Below are positions 42,463-52,181 of a stretch of DNA of 64,000 nucleotides, in pieces. The translations under genes and the position numbers were made by a program. How positions within the stretch are numbered: position 1 is the stretch's first letter; each line of letters starts with the position of its first letter. Location of the stretch: contig JBFLXA010000001.1 in NCBI GenBank assembly GCA_040757575.1, positions 1 to 64,000 of the forward strand, read 5' to 3'. This DNA is from PFJX01 sp040757575 (GTDB taxonomy: Bacteria > Pseudomonadota > Gammaproteobacteria > Burkholderiales > Thiobacillaceae). The notes beneath the pieces are model-generated. The model had not been told where the DNA came from and did no database searches. It saw only the letters and a list, made by a program, of their open reading frames with translations.

Positions 42463-43560
42463 TTATAGCCCCAGGGTTTCCAGGTAACGGCGCGCGCTCA
42501 GGTCTGCGCGATATTCCGCCACCGCCGCCCGCAGACTTTCCGGCGCAGGCGGGGCATCAAGCACTTGCTGCATGGCCTGGGCCAGTGCTTCAGCATCCCC
42601 CACCGGCACCAGAGGCCCGTGCCGCCCCCCCTCCAGCAACTCCCGGGGGCCACTGGGGCAATCGGTGGACACCACGGGCACCCCCAGAGCCAGGGCCTCG
42701 GTAAGGGCATTGGGAGAGCCTTCCCAGCGGGATGACAGCACGAACAGCCTGGACCGGGCCAACCAGGCGTAGGGGTTGGCCTGGAATCCCGGCAAGGACA
42801 GGTCGGCCCCCACTCCCAGCTCGTTCGCCAAGGCCAGCAGATCAGCCCGGTCCCGTCCCTCCCCCAGGATCACCAGCCGCAGATTCCTTTGGCTGCGCAC
42901 CCGGGCAAAGGCGCGCACCAGGGTCGGGAAGTCCTTTTGCCGGGTCAAGCGCCCCAGGCCCAGCACCACCGGCACGCCACCGGGGTCAAACCACGGGTGG
43001 TCGACAGGAGCTTCCGCCTGGACCGTGAGCCCCCCGGTGATCACCGGATTGCGGATCACACGGATGCGCTCTGCCGGCAGGCCGGTGATGGCCATGACAT
43101 CGTCGGCCACCCCTTGGGAGACGGCCACGATGCGCTCTGCCCGGGGATAGCTCCGGCGCATGGGGCGATAGCGCAGCCAGCGCACCCAGGCCGGCTTGTC
43201 CTTGATGGCTTCCGACAGGGTGGTGCCCAGACGGATGACGATGCGGGTGGACACCCCGGCCAGGCGTCGGGCCAGCAATGCGGCACGGCCCGCCCGGTCC
43301 TTGGCCGCCAGGAGCGCATCGGGACGTACCCGGCTCAGGTAGCGGGCGATAGCCGGTGCCGCCAGACCACTGTGGCGCACGCCCAGACGAACCACGTTCA
43401 CGTTATCGGGCAGGGTACCCAGATGTTGGCTATTGTCCCTGAGCAGCACCAGATCCACCGCCAGACCGGGCTGACGGGCAAACTCCGCCACCAGGTTGAA
43501 CACCATGCGTTCCACCCCGCCTTCGCCGGAGAAGGAGATGAGCACTGCCAGTCGTTTCAC
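42463..43560 (-). CDS. GT4 glycosyltransferase (paralogue 1 of 3)
   Basis: A 365-aa GT-B enzyme. N-terminal SFSGEGGVERMVFNLVAEFA and donor motif EGSPNALTEALALGVPVVST are typical; the TDCPSGPRELLEGG segment and RYLETLGL end are shared with its two upstream neighbours. 4-bp overlap with the previous gene; 29-bp gap to the sulfotransferase. Confidence 0.87.
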   Translation of the reverse strand: MKRLAVLISFSGEGGVERMVFNLVAEFARQPGLAVDLVLLRDNSQHLGTLPDNVNVVRLGVRHSGLAAPAIARYLSRVRPDALLAAKDRAGRAALLARRLAGVSTRIVIRLGTTLSEAIKDKPAWVRWLRYRPMRRSYPRAERIVAVSQGVADDVMAITGLPAERIRVIRNPVITGGLTVQAEAPVDHPWFDPGGVPVVLGLGRLTRQKDFPTLVRAFARVRSQRNLRLVILGEGRDRADLLALANELGVGADLSLPGFQANPYAWLARSRLFVLSSRWEGSPNALTEALALGVPVVSTDCPSGPRELLEGGRHGPLVPVGDAEALAQAMQQVLDAPPAPESLRAAVAEYRADLSARRYLETLGL

Positions 43561-44663
43561 CGGGTCAGTCCCATGGCCGCAAGATAGGCCCGCGCACTGG
43601 CCTCCACCGTGTAGGGTGCCGCCGCCTGCCGGAGGAAATCCCGGTCCGGCGGGGCACGCAGCAGTCCTTCCATAGCATCCGCCAAGGCCACGTCATCCCC
43701 CATGGGCACCAGGGGGCCGTAGCGGCCGTCCTGCAATACCTCCCGGGGGCCGCTGGGGCAATCGCAGGCCACTGCCGGTGTACCCAGGGCCAAGGCCTCC
43801 AGCAACACCACGGGCATACCTTCCCAGCGGGAGGTCAAGGCAAAGGCAGCCGCGCGCGCCATGTAGGGATAAGGATTAGGCACGAACCCGGGCAACGCCA
43901 CCCTATCGCCGCAGCCAAGTTCCTGGGCCAGGCTCAGCAAGGTACCACGCTGGCGCCCCTCCCCCAGGATCATGAGACGGCACGCGACCCGCTGGACAAG
44001 GCGGGCGTAGGCCCGTACCAGGGTGGCGAAATCCTTCCGCGAGCTCAATTCACCAACCCCGAGGATGACGGGTGGCCCCCCATCGTTGAACCAGGGGTGT
44101 GCCGTGGGCTCCGCTGAGCGCGTAGCCATATCCGCCTTCACGATGGGGCTTGGCACCGCCCGGACTGCCTCGGGGGATAACTTGGCGTAGTGGGCCAAAT
44201 CCAAAGCCGCTCCCTGGGATGGGACCAAAACGCAATCAGCACGCCGATACAGTGTGCGCATGGACCAGGTTTGCAGGGTGCGATCCCACCAGCCCCGGCT
44301 GGCCAGGTTGATGGACACCGTCGTGCCCTGGCGCAAGGCCAGCCGGGTGCTCCCCCCCGCAAGAGCACGGGCCAGCCAGGCAGTCCGGTTTACACGGTCC
44401 TTGTCGGACAACAACACGTGCGGCCGCTCCCGACGCAGGTATCGCACCAGGTGAGGCAACGCCGGAAGTACATGATCCACGGGCAAATGCAGGTGACTCA
44501 TGCCCGACGGCACGTTTTCAAATACCGGGCCATGACCGTGAATACCCAGTACATCCACCCGATACCCCATCTCCGCGATGGCCGGCAACAGATTGCCCAA
44601 AACCCGGTCTACCCCACTGTGTCCCGAGGTGGCGGCAAAGACCGCCAAATCCACATGGGCCAT
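43557..44663 (-). CDS. GT4 glycosyltransferase (paralogue 2 of 3)
   Basis: A 368-aa GT-B enzyme (ATSGHSGVDRVLGNLLPAI; donor site EGMPVVLLEALALGTP; CDCPSGPREVLQDGRYGPLV). It diverges from paralogues 1 and 3 mainly in the acceptor-binding N-terminal half, as expected for different acceptor sugars. It starts 4 bp after paralogue 3. Confidence 0.87.
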   Translation of the reverse strand: MAHVDLAVFAATSGHSGVDRVLGNLLPAIAEMGYRVDVLGIHGHGPVFENVPSGMSHLHLPVDHVLPALPHLVRYLRRERPHVLLSDKDRVNRTAWLARALAGGSTRLALRQGTTVSINLASRGWWDRTLQTWSMRTLYRRADCVLVPSQGAALDLAHYAKLSPEAVRAVPSPIVKADMATRSAEPTAHPWFNDGGPPVILGVGELSSRKDFATLVRAYARLVQRVACRLMILGEGRQRGTLLSLAQELGCGDRVALPGFVPNPYPYMARAAAFALTSRWEGMPVVLLEALALGTPAVACDCPSGPREVLQDGRYGPLVPMGDDVALADAMEGLLRAPPDRDFLRQAAAPYTVEASARAYLAAMGLTR

Positions 44664-44667
44664 GGCG

Positions 44668-45777
44668 TTAAGCCAGCAAGCCGAAAGCTTGCAGATAACG
44701 CGTGCAGGCCCGCTCGGTGGTGTACTCGCCTACGGCCTCCTGAAGGAACTCGGCTGGCAAGGGATGCTGCAGCGCCCCAAGCATGGCCTGTCGCAGTGCT
44801 TTGACATCGCCAATGGGCACTAACGCGCCATACTTGCCGCCGGCCAGAATCTCCATGGGGCCACTGGGACAATCCGTCGCCACCACAGGAGTACCGCAGG
44901 CCAGGGCCTCTGTCAGTACGTTCGGTGAGCCTTCTCGTTCTGAGGACAGCACAAACAGCCTGGCGCGGCGCAGATAGGCCATAAGGTTGTCGGTATACCC
45001 TGGTAGATCCACCCGATCGGCCACACCTAGCTTCCTGGCCAAATCCTCCAGCGCCGGAGCTGTCTTGCCTTGCCCGAATATGACCAGCCGCGCATCGGTT
45101 TCGGAGGCCAGCCCGGCGAAGGCTGTCACCAGATCATGAAACCGTTTGACGGGGGCCAGCGCCCCAGCCCCGATTATGACTGGCGGCTGCCCAGGCTCGA
45201 ACCAGGGGTGCGTGGTGTTCGCCCGGGACAGTCCATCAAAATCAGGGGTTATAGTGGGATTGCGTACAACATGAATCTTGCCCATATCAATCTGCGCCAC
45301 CTGGGCCAAGTCCTCGGCCACCCCTTGCGAGACACAAATCGCCCCATCCGCCGTCTGAAAAAGTCGTCGGGTGTTGTGGTAATGCCACCAGCGGCGGAGC
45401 GGATTCCACGAGGTCATCTTGGGGCGGGATGACAGGTGGATGCCGCATCTCAAGAAAAAACGGGTCTCGCTTCCCGCGATTCGTCCGGCAGCCAAGGCCA
45501 ATTCGTCGTCTCGCTGTTTGGCTGACAGCATGATCGCGGGGCTTGCCTGGCGTAAGTAAGCCACCGTAGCGGGCAGGCGACGACGGCGCTTCTGGGGCAG
45601 ACGAATCAAATTCACTTTGGGCGAGAGGCGGTAGAGGAAGGGGTACGCCTCATCTCCGGCAATCAATAAATCAGTTGCATAACCCATCTCGGCGAATCCG
45701 GAGGCAAGCATCACCATATTTCGCTCAACCCCCCCATCACTAAAGCTTGTGATGTACACAGCAATACGCTGGGTCAT
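44668..45777 (-). CDS. GT4 glycosyltransferase (paralogue 3 of 3)
   Basis: A 369-aa GT-B enzyme and the first gene of this operon. N-terminal ITSFSDGGVERNMVMLASGF, donor site EGSPNVLTEALACGTPVVAT and TDCPSGPMEILAGGKYGALV match paralogues 1 and 2. Upstream lies a 673-bp region without a gene, which should contain the operon promoter; I did not identify it. Confidence 0.87.
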   Translation of the reverse strand: MTQRIAVYITSFSDGGVERNMVMLASGFAEMGYATDLLIAGDEAYPFLYRLSPKVNLIRLPQKRRRRLPATVAYLRQASPAIMLSAKQRDDELALAAGRIAGSETRFFLRCGIHLSSRPKMTSWNPLRRWWHYHNTRRLFQTADGAICVSQGVAEDLAQVAQIDMGKIHVVRNPTITPDFDGLSRANTTHPWFEPGQPPVIIGAGALAPVKRFHDLVTAFAGLASETDARLVIFGQGKTAPALEDLARKLGVADRVDLPGYTDNLMAYLRRARLFVLSSEREGSPNVLTEALACGTPVVATDCPSGPMEILAGGKYGALVPIGDVKALRQAMLGALQHPLPAEFLQEAVGEYTTERACTRYLQAFGLLA

Positions 45778-46450
45778 GATTTACTCCTGTAAAACTTGCC
45801 AGACTAGAAACTGGTTGGGACGTGCCATGCCCATCTCTCTCCCGGGCTACCAAGCCATATCTACACGATCTTGGGCGACCGACTCCCGCAACCGAAGATC
45901 GAACCCGACCCCCACGCTTTCGCCCTGAATGGGGGGACAAATGCGAGATCGGTTCCTTGCCGGTCGAATGTGGGAAAGAACGCATCCTATTCATTGGCGT
46001 GCGCCTACAGCCCGTGCACTACCACCCGCAAGTTCACGCGCAGACACAATGAATCGCTGGGGATAATGAGGTGGTCCGCCACAAATGCCTCGGTAACCAG
46101 AGTGCTGAGACCAGCTAATGAAAGGCATACACCCCATGCGACTCTGCGCCATCCTGGCGTAGGAGTTAGTCATGGCCCCGGGCAATGCGCAGTCCTCTTG
46201 ATTGTCCAGGTACTCGGCCAGCATCTGCAATGTGGGCCACATCAAGTCCACGCACCCTGGAAAAGTGATACGACGATATCCGTAGGGCGTTTCATCAGCG
46301 CGCACCTGAAACCGGAAGGAAAAAGTCGCCATAGGGTGCCCCAAGATACCCGCACATCGACAGGCTCAGCGCAAACGGCTCCATGTTAATCATGTGTATT
46401 CCGTTCGTGGCGTCATATTGAAACGCGACGCTCGATGTGCGCTGTATTGA
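45778..46450. other. Gene-poor region between the glycosyltransferase operon and a sulfotransferase pseudogene
   Basis: 673 bases with no convincing gene. A 117-codon open frame (minus, 45991-46344) has no recognisable motif and no RBS. One repeat arm (46357-46378) is present. The region probably holds the upstream operon promoter and remnants of recombination. Confidence 0.5.
46357..46378. repeat. Single arm of the TTCGACAGGCTCA repeat
   Basis: TCGACAGGCTCAGCGCAAAC followed by GG matches the arm found at 14839-14860. Confidence 0.6.
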
Positions 46451-47385
46451 TCAGAGCGGATAACCATGGTTTTCCAGCGGCAAACCCCGGCGTGCAGCCA
46501 ACGATTGATTGGACGAAGCGTAATAGTCACGAATAAACCGGATGTTCTTTTCTCCCAGCAAGGCGGCGGAAGAGACCTTTTGGCCGAAGAACAGCGGAAT
46601 AAGATTCAACCGCTTCAATATAAGGTTACTCAACTTATAAATACCCGGCACATGCATGACATAGCGCTTGTGGCAGACGTCACGATAGGTGAAGTGGTTG
46701 AGCAGCCAGGAAAGGAACAACACGCCCAGGCCATAAGGGGGATTGGGCTTTTCCTTAGGCAAGGCATTGCGATCCACCTCCAGGCCAAAACGTTCGCAAT
46801 AGCGTGCCATGAAACCCTCATGATCGGCGGCAAACTCTTCGAACAGGAAGACGTGAACCCGCTCCGGACCAAACAAGGATTCGTAGTACCGCACCATCAG
46901 GTCATAATCAAAGTGGTCGAAGGAAAACATCGGACATTTGGCCGGCTGGAACCCTGAACGGGGCAAATAGCGGTCCGGAAAGAGATAACGGGCCACGCCA
47001 TAGGTGCCGCCTTCCTTGATGTATTGCTTATACACCGAGGCAATCATTTCCACCTGGTTGCGGATGAATATCACCACCTGGGCATCGGGCAGGGTGGCCT
47101 GCAGCCGGGCGCCGATTTCCTTGCTGAAACAGCCGAACAATCCCCCCGTGTGGATATTCCCGCTCAATTCCTCTTCGCAAAGGATGATCCCCCGGGGGAC
47201 TTCTCCGACCCCCAGGGCAGCCAGGGCATCCTGCCTGGAAAACGCAACGCGGAAGCCCCCAGAAAAGCCGCCCGGGCCCGCTTGCGGTGCAAATACTGGT
47301 GGCTGGTTACCTGTGGATAGAAAATCCGCTGGAACCAGTTGGTCGCGGTCTTGTGGTAACCGATGTGGATGATGTTGTCTGCCAT
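46451..47385 (-). pseudogene. Frameshifted sulfotransferase-like gene
   Basis: Two overlapping frames together make one 311-aa protein. The start at 47385 (MADNIIHIGYHKTATNWFQR) is the 5'-PSB loop; it continues to ...LGASALRF. The second frame reads SRQDALAALGVGEVPRG, IILCEEELSGN and then the body (VVIFIRNQVEMIASVYKQYI as the 3'-PB motif) to 46451. One base is missing near 47238-47242 in a TTTTCC run; restoring it joins the frames. This is either a genuine pseudogene or a homopolymer consensus error. It is a distant relative of the intact sulfotransferase at 41.8 kb. Confidence 0.75.
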
Positions 47386-47619
47386 GTCAGCTCCGCTTCG
47401 GCTCTAGTCCCAGGGGTATAGATAGACGGCGCATCCAGGCGGAATATTACGGTCCAATAGGCACCTCGAATAATCTGTCGTTCCCGAGGAAGCATAAATC
47501 CTGATCGTTGAATTTCCTGGGGCGCCGCCTGCACCGGGAAGACAAGTTTAGGGCTGCTGAAGCGCTCAATATATGCTCACAATTGAACCAATCACAAACA
47601 ATGACAATCCACAGACATC

Positions 47620-48921
47620 CTAACGGATGCCATCCATTGTTTGATAACTTCTGTTATTAAAAGATTGACAAGCCAGAGACACCAGAACCATAAGCACAAC
47701 AAAATATACCAGCCCACCTTTATTAAATACCCACGAACTCGTCAAGCCCAATAGCACATGATAAGCAACCCAGGCCGAAATGGCGGCCCTAGCAAACTGT
47801 GCAGTTTGGTCAGCGGGTGCCCTAGCCACAACCCGGTAAGCAAACATCAAGGGTAACACAAAAACCCCCACAATCATACCAATAAAGCCGAATAACCCTG
47901 TACTGGCCAAGGCATCGAAATACATACCATGGAGACGAGCATAGGATTTTTTTACACCAAGCTGGCCAGTTTCGATAAGACCTTGCATGTCGTCTTCAAC
48001 ATCGCCAATACCCACACCCAAAATCGGCGCATCCCTCCATAGCATCAGCGCTCCTCGCCATAGTTCTAGGCGGATGCCAACTGATGTTTCATTGGCTCCG
48101 GATGTTTGTGCATGCCACTCTGTAACCTGAGAGCCAATCACACCTATAGAACGCCGCCAGGTTTCTGATGCTGAGATCACCGCTGCACCAATAGAGATCG
48201 ATACAACACCCACACCCACAAGAATTAATAAGACTTTCTTCCAGCGAGCAGAATACAAAACAGGCAAGCATAAAGGCAGCGCCAATACAAAACCCAATAA
48301 GGCCCCACGTGACCCAGATGCGAAACCCCCAAAAATCGCGGCGCAGAACGCCCCTGCCAACAGCAGCTTAAAACGAATATCCCGGACATAGGCAAACCCA
48401 CAGATCAAAAGCAGCGCATACCCAAAGGATATGGCCCCGAATCGGTTCGGATTAAGATATTCCCCCAGGCCAACTCGATCACCATGGGGTCCAGAATCAC
48501 CGTGACCAATGGAAAACACCATAACCGCCAGCGAACCGCACACCAACGCAACAAGCAAATACTTAATCTGATCTGATTGAACACGCTTCCCCATTGCCAG
48601 AATCAACAATGTCAACAGGGCAATCGTATATTTCTCCAGTCGCCACATACCAAAATCATAGTTGTCAGTCCAAACCAAAGACAAGATCGCCGGAACAAGG
48701 AACAACAGCACCCCAAAATAAATTATCTTAGTGTCCGCCAGCAGACCATCAAAGGAAAAATAACGCCATACAAGAATTACACCCATAGCCACCACCACCC
48801 ACAATGCCGGAACAAACCCAATCGCCCCCGGCACCGTCGGAGAAAAAACAAAAAATGCGGCCAAGAATATTGCATACATCGAATCCAGCGCCGAGTGGAG
48901 GTGTTTTTTATTTAATGACAT
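47620..48921 (-). CDS. O-antigen ligase/polymerase (Wzy/WaaL-like), AT-richer
   Basis: A 433-aa inner-membrane protein with about 10-12 helices. The start at 48921 (MSLNKKHLHSALDSM) is preferred over 48978. Wzy_C-type features are FASGSRGALLGFVLALP and LMLWRDAPILGVGIGDVEDD, followed by LHGMYFDALASTGLFG. It would polymerise or ligate glycan repeats on the periplasmic side. The base composition is visibly lower in GC than its neighbours, suggesting recent acquisition. The 234-bp region downstream (47386-47619) shows no gene. Confidence 0.82.
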   Translation of the reverse strand: MSLNKKHLHSALDSMYAIFLAAFFVFSPTVPGAIGFVPALWVVVAMGVILVWRYFSFDGLLADTKIIYFGVLLFLVPAILSLVWTDNYDFGMWRLEKYTIALLTLLILAMGKRVQSDQIKYLLVALVCGSLAVMVFSIGHGDSGPHGDRVGLGEYLNPNRFGAISFGYALLLICGFAYVRDIRFKLLLAGAFCAAIFGGFASGSRGALLGFVLALPLCLPVLYSARWKKVLLILVGVGVVSISIGAAVISASETWRRSIGVIGSQVTEWHAQTSGANETSVGIRLELWRGALMLWRDAPILGVGIGDVEDDMQGLIETGQLGVKKSYARLHGMYFDALASTGLFGFIGMIVGVFVLPLMFAYRVVARAPADQTAQFARAAISAWVAYHVLLGLTSSWVFNKGGLVYFVVLMVLVSLACQSFNNRSYQTMDGIR

Positions 48922-48956
48922 ATGCGTTAGGTTTACTATGAGTTGCAGGATTTGGG

Positions 48957-48989
48957 AGCTGGATCTACAGTAATTCACTAAATCCAGCT
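48957..48989. other. Inverted repeat upstream of the O-antigen ligase gene
   Basis: AGCTGGAT (48957-48964) and ATCCAGCT (48982-48989) form a perfect 8-bp stem around a 17-nt loop in the divergent gap. It may be a regulatory or attenuator hairpin. Confidence 0.35.
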
Positions 48990-49111
48990 TACCACTTTAT
49001 CTTGAAGCAGAGCAGACTGGTAAGCGCCGCCCGTGACCAACATGGTCTGACGCCAAGACGGGCAATAGTGGTTTAATCGCACTCCATCCGCAGCCTTCAT
49101 CCCCGATTGCC

Positions 49112-49672
49112 ATGAGCCTCACTGCTTCCATCCTGGATGCACATTTATTGACCGTGGAGCGTCTCAAAACGCTGGCCCCCGAGATCGAACGAACGGGACG
49201 CCTGCTGACAGGCGCCTTGCAAGCCGGCCACAAGATCATGCTGTGCGGCAACGGCGGCAGCGCTGCAGATGCCCAGCACATCGCCGCCGAACTGGTGTGC
49301 CGGTTCGAATCAACCCGCCGGGGCCTGCCCGCCATCGCCCTGACTACGGATACATCCGCCTTGACCGCCATCGGCAACGATTTCGGTTTCGAACGCATCT
49401 TCGCACGCCAGGTGGAAGCGCTGGGACAGCCGGGTGACATCCTGATCGCCCTATCCACAAGTGGCAACAGCACCAATGTCACCGCCGCCGTGGCAAAAGC
49501 AAGGGAAATGGGCATTGCCACCCTGGGCCTGCTGGGCAAGGACGGAGGGGAATTGCTCGGCAGACTGGATCAGGCCCTGGTGGTGCCCACAGACAGCACG
49601 GCCCGGATTCAGGAATGCCACATCCTCATTGGCCACATCTGGTGCGCAATCGTTGACGCTGCATTCTCGTAG
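49112..49672 (+). CDS. gmhA: Phosphoheptose isomerase (SIS domain)
   Basis: Converts sedoheptulose 7-phosphate to D-glycero-D-manno-heptose 7-phosphate, the first step to ADP-heptose. It is 186 aa. Catalytic-site motifs are LCGNGGSAADAQHIAAELV (about residues 44-62) and ALSTSGNSTNV (~112-122), plus the C-terminal QECHILIGH. It stands alone on the plus strand, convergent with the dehydratase gene (30-bp gap). It suggests ADP-heptose is made in this organism, matching the GT9 enzyme at 40.7 kb. Confidence 0.92.
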   Translation: MSLTASILDAHLLTVERLKTLAPEIERTGRLLTGALQAGHKIMLCGNGGSAADAQHIAAELVCRFESTRRGLPAIALTTDTSALTAIGNDFGFERIFARQVEALGQPGDILIALSTSGNSTNVTAAVAKAREMGIATLGLLGKDGGELLGRLDQALVVPTDSTARIQECHILIGHIWCAIVDAAFS

Positions 49673-49702
49673 ATCACGATTAGGCTCGACTGCACATCTT
49701 GC

Positions 49703-51532
49703 TCAGGCCTGTGGTGTGTACTCCTCGAGCCACCCGGTCAGGCGGGTACGGACCAAAGCATCGTCGGCTTCGGTTGTCGAGCGTATCCAGTCCAGCACTG
49801 ATGCCACCAACGCAGCATCCGCAGCACGGGCCTGGGCCACGCGTAGCTTGGGATGCGGGGTCGGCAGGGTCGACTCCGAGTCGGCCAACAATTCCTCGTA
49901 AAGCTTTTCCCCGGGGCGCAGACCGGTGAATACCACCTGGATGTCTGCTTCGGTTTTTCCGGCAAGCCTGATCATCAATCGGGCCAAGTCTGCAATCTTG
50001 ACCGGCTCCCCCATGTCCAGGACAAAGATTTCCCCACCCTGGCCCATCAAACCCGCCTGCAACACCAGTTGGGCCGCCTCGGGAATGGACATGAAGTAGC
50101 GGGTGATCTCAGGGTGGGTCACCGTCACGGGCCCACCGGCCTCGATCTGCTGTTGAAACTTGGGGATCACACTGCCGGAAGATCCCAGCACATTGCCAAA
50201 GCGTACGGATATGAAACGGGTACCCCCTTCCAGGCCCGCCCCGGTCGTCTGGCAGACCATCTCTGCCAGACGTTTGCTGGCCCCCATCACATTGGTCGGG
50301 TTCACAGCCTTATCGGTAGATACCATCACAAACTTGCCCACCCCCAGACTAAGGGCAGCCTGAGCCACGATCGCCGTACCCAGTACGTTGTTTTTTAGGG
50401 CTTGCAACGCGTTTTCCTGCTCCATGAGCGGCACATGCTTGTAGGCCGCTGCGTGGTATAGCACCACTGGCCGGTATCGCCGGATCACTTCTTGCACGCG
50501 TGCCGCATCGCGCACATCACCCACCACGCAGGCGACTGCCTGTTGCGGAAAATATTGCAGGAACTCCTGCTCCAGCCGGTACAGGAGATATTCGCTCTGC
50601 TCGAAAAGAACCAGGCGTGCAGGTCGAAAACGGGCAATCTGGCGGCAGAGTTCGGAACCGATGGACCCACCAGCCCCGGTGACCATGACCACCTTGCCTT
50701 CGATCAGGCCATGCAAGCCACTGTCATCCAGCTTGACCGGGTCACGACCAAGCAGGTCATCCAGTTCGATCTTGCGCAGTTGCGCGACCGCTACCCGTCC
50801 CGACATCAGGTCATTCAGCGACGGCACGGTGAACAGATTTAGTCCCGCCTGGGTGCATTGCTCAGCAATGCGCTTGCGACGCTCGTGGGACGCAGAGGGC
50901 ATAGCCAGGATCAGATCCTTCACGCCGGCTTTACCGGCGACCTCAACCGCCTGGTCCACGGCACCCAGCACTTCAATACCCTGGATCCATTTGCCATGTT
51001 TGGCGGCGTCATCGTCCAGGACCCCGATCACACGATAGCCGGATGGAGTGCGGGACAACTCGCGCAACAGGTAATCTGCGGCAGAGCCCGCACCGATGAG
51101 CAAAACAGGCCTGACTTCCTCCAACAACCCCGCCATGCGGCGATCCTTCCAGGCCCGATAGAGGAAGCGGCTGCCCCCCATTATCAGCAACAGCAGGATC
51201 GGGTCCAGAATCAGCACGGTGCGGGGCACCACATCCTTCACCCGGAACAGGATCAGCACCACGGGCACCAATGCCGCGGCCACCACTATAGCCTTCAGGA
51301 TGCGCTGTAAATCCGGCAGGCTGGCAAAGCGCCACATGCCCCGGTAAAGGCCAAATCGCCAGAACACCAGGGCCTGTAGTGGCAAGACCCAGATCAGAGT
51401 GGATAGAGCCGCCCGGAAATATTCCGGCGGCAAAGTGAGGTTGAATCGCAGCCAATAGGCTGCCAACCAGGCCACCCCGATAGCGGCGCAGTCATGCAGG
51501 ATGACCAAAGCAGTCCGGAAACTTATCTTCAT
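49703..51532 (-). CDS. UDP-GlcNAc 4,6-dehydratase-type membrane SDR (WbpM/CapD/PglF family)
   Basis: A 609-aa protein with four N-terminal membrane helices and two Rossmann regions. The catalytic domain has VTGAGGSIGSELCRQI (from about residue 285) and MVSTDKAVNPTNVMGASKRL, where the SDR Tyr is Met, giving the SMK triad typical of this family. It makes UDP-4-keto-6-deoxy-GlcNAc. It is last in the second polysaccharide operon, next to the sugar phosphate transferase and an SDR, as in wbpV-wbpL-wbpM sets. Confidence 0.9.
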   Translation of the reverse strand: MKISFRTALVILHDCAAIGVAWLAAYWLRFNLTLPPEYFRAALSTLIWVLPLQALVFWRFGLYRGMWRFASLPDLQRILKAIVVAAALVPVVLILFRVKDVVPRTVLILDPILLLLIMGGSRFLYRAWKDRRMAGLLEEVRPVLLIGAGSAADYLLRELSRTPSGYRVIGVLDDDAAKHGKWIQGIEVLGAVDQAVEVAGKAGVKDLILAMPSASHERRKRIAEQCTQAGLNLFTVPSLNDLMSGRVAVAQLRKIELDDLLGRDPVKLDDSGLHGLIEGKVVMVTGAGGSIGSELCRQIARFRPARLVLFEQSEYLLYRLEQEFLQYFPQQAVACVVGDVRDAARVQEVIRRYRPVVLYHAAAYKHVPLMEQENALQALKNNVLGTAIVAQAALSLGVGKFVMVSTDKAVNPTNVMGASKRLAEMVCQTTGAGLEGGTRFISVRFGNVLGSSGSVIPKFQQQIEAGGPVTVTHPEITRYFMSIPEAAQLVLQAGLMGQGGEIFVLDMGEPVKIADLARLMIRLAGKTEADIQVVFTGLRPGEKLYEELLADSESTLPTPHPKLRVAQARAADAALVASVLDWIRSTTEADDALVRTRLTGWLEEYTPQA

Positions 51533-51617
51533 GCCCCAGTCGACCCTTATTTTTGTCCCATGTGTGATTCAGGGCGATCTGTGCCTGTAACGCAGCCCGA
51601 CCCCCGCCTCAGTATGC

Positions 51618-52181
51618 TCAGTGTGTTATGCCGTCCTTGGCGAGCACCTTCAAGAAGGTCCGCGCCAATATCGTCAAATCCATGAAAAACGATCGACGGC
51701 GCAGGTATTCTACGTCCAAGGCCACTTTTTCCGGGATAGGCAGTTCATCGCGCCCATTTATCTGGGCCCATCCAGTCAACCCGGGCGTCAGTCCATGGAC
51801 CCCCGCTTCCGTCCTTAGAGCGATCAAGTCATCCTGGTTGAACAGGGCAGGCCTGGGCCCCACAAAACTCATGTCACCTTTCAGGATGCTCCAAAGTTGG
51901 GGTAACTCATCCAGGCTGGACTTGCGTAAGAACCCGCCGATGGGAGTCAACCACTTCCGGGGATCGGAAAGCTGGTGGGTAGCCACCGCCGGTGTATCCG
52001 TGCGCATGCTTCTGAATTTGGGCATGCGAAAAATCCGGTTGTGCCGTCCAACCCGGTCACTCCAGTACAAGGCAGGCCCGGGGGATGTCAAACGCACCAG
52101 CAAGCCCACACAAAACATGGGCAGGAGAAGAATCACGCCCACAGCCAGGGCAAGCAACACATCAAACAGGCGCTTCAACAC
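51618..52181 (-). CDS. Initiating sugar phosphate transferase (PglC-like)
   Basis: Transfers a sugar-1-phosphate from a UDP-sugar to undecaprenyl phosphate, starting glycan assembly. It is 187 aa, a single-domain monotopic enzyme. The signature segments are MLKRLFDVLLALAVGV (membrane hairpin), FRMPKFRSMR, FLRKSSLDELPQLWSILKGD and GPRPAL, followed by TPGLTGWAQINGRDELP. The small size matches the PglC class rather than WcaJ. It overlaps the SDR gene by 20 bp. Confidence 0.92.
   Translation of the reverse strand: MLKRLFDVLLALAVGVILLLPMFCVGLLVRLTSPGPALYWSDRVGRHNRIFRMPKFRSMRTDTPAVATHQLSDPRKWLTPIGGFLRKSSLDELPQLWSILKGDMSFVGPRPALFNQDDLIALRTEAGVHGLTPGLTGWAQINGRDELPIPEKVALDVEYLRRRSFFMDLTILARTFLKVLAKDGITH

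Noticed and set aside
45991..46344. 117-codon minus-strand gene
   Set aside because: No RBS, no motif, and it lies in a degraded stretch; composition looks random.
46451..47385. Programmed frameshift in the sulfotransferase
   Set aside because: No recognised slippery site or downstream stimulator; a missing base in a T-run is simpler.
47386..47619. Small gene between the pseudogene and the O-antigen ligase
   Set aside because: Open frames here are shadows of the sulfotransferase reading or lack start signals.
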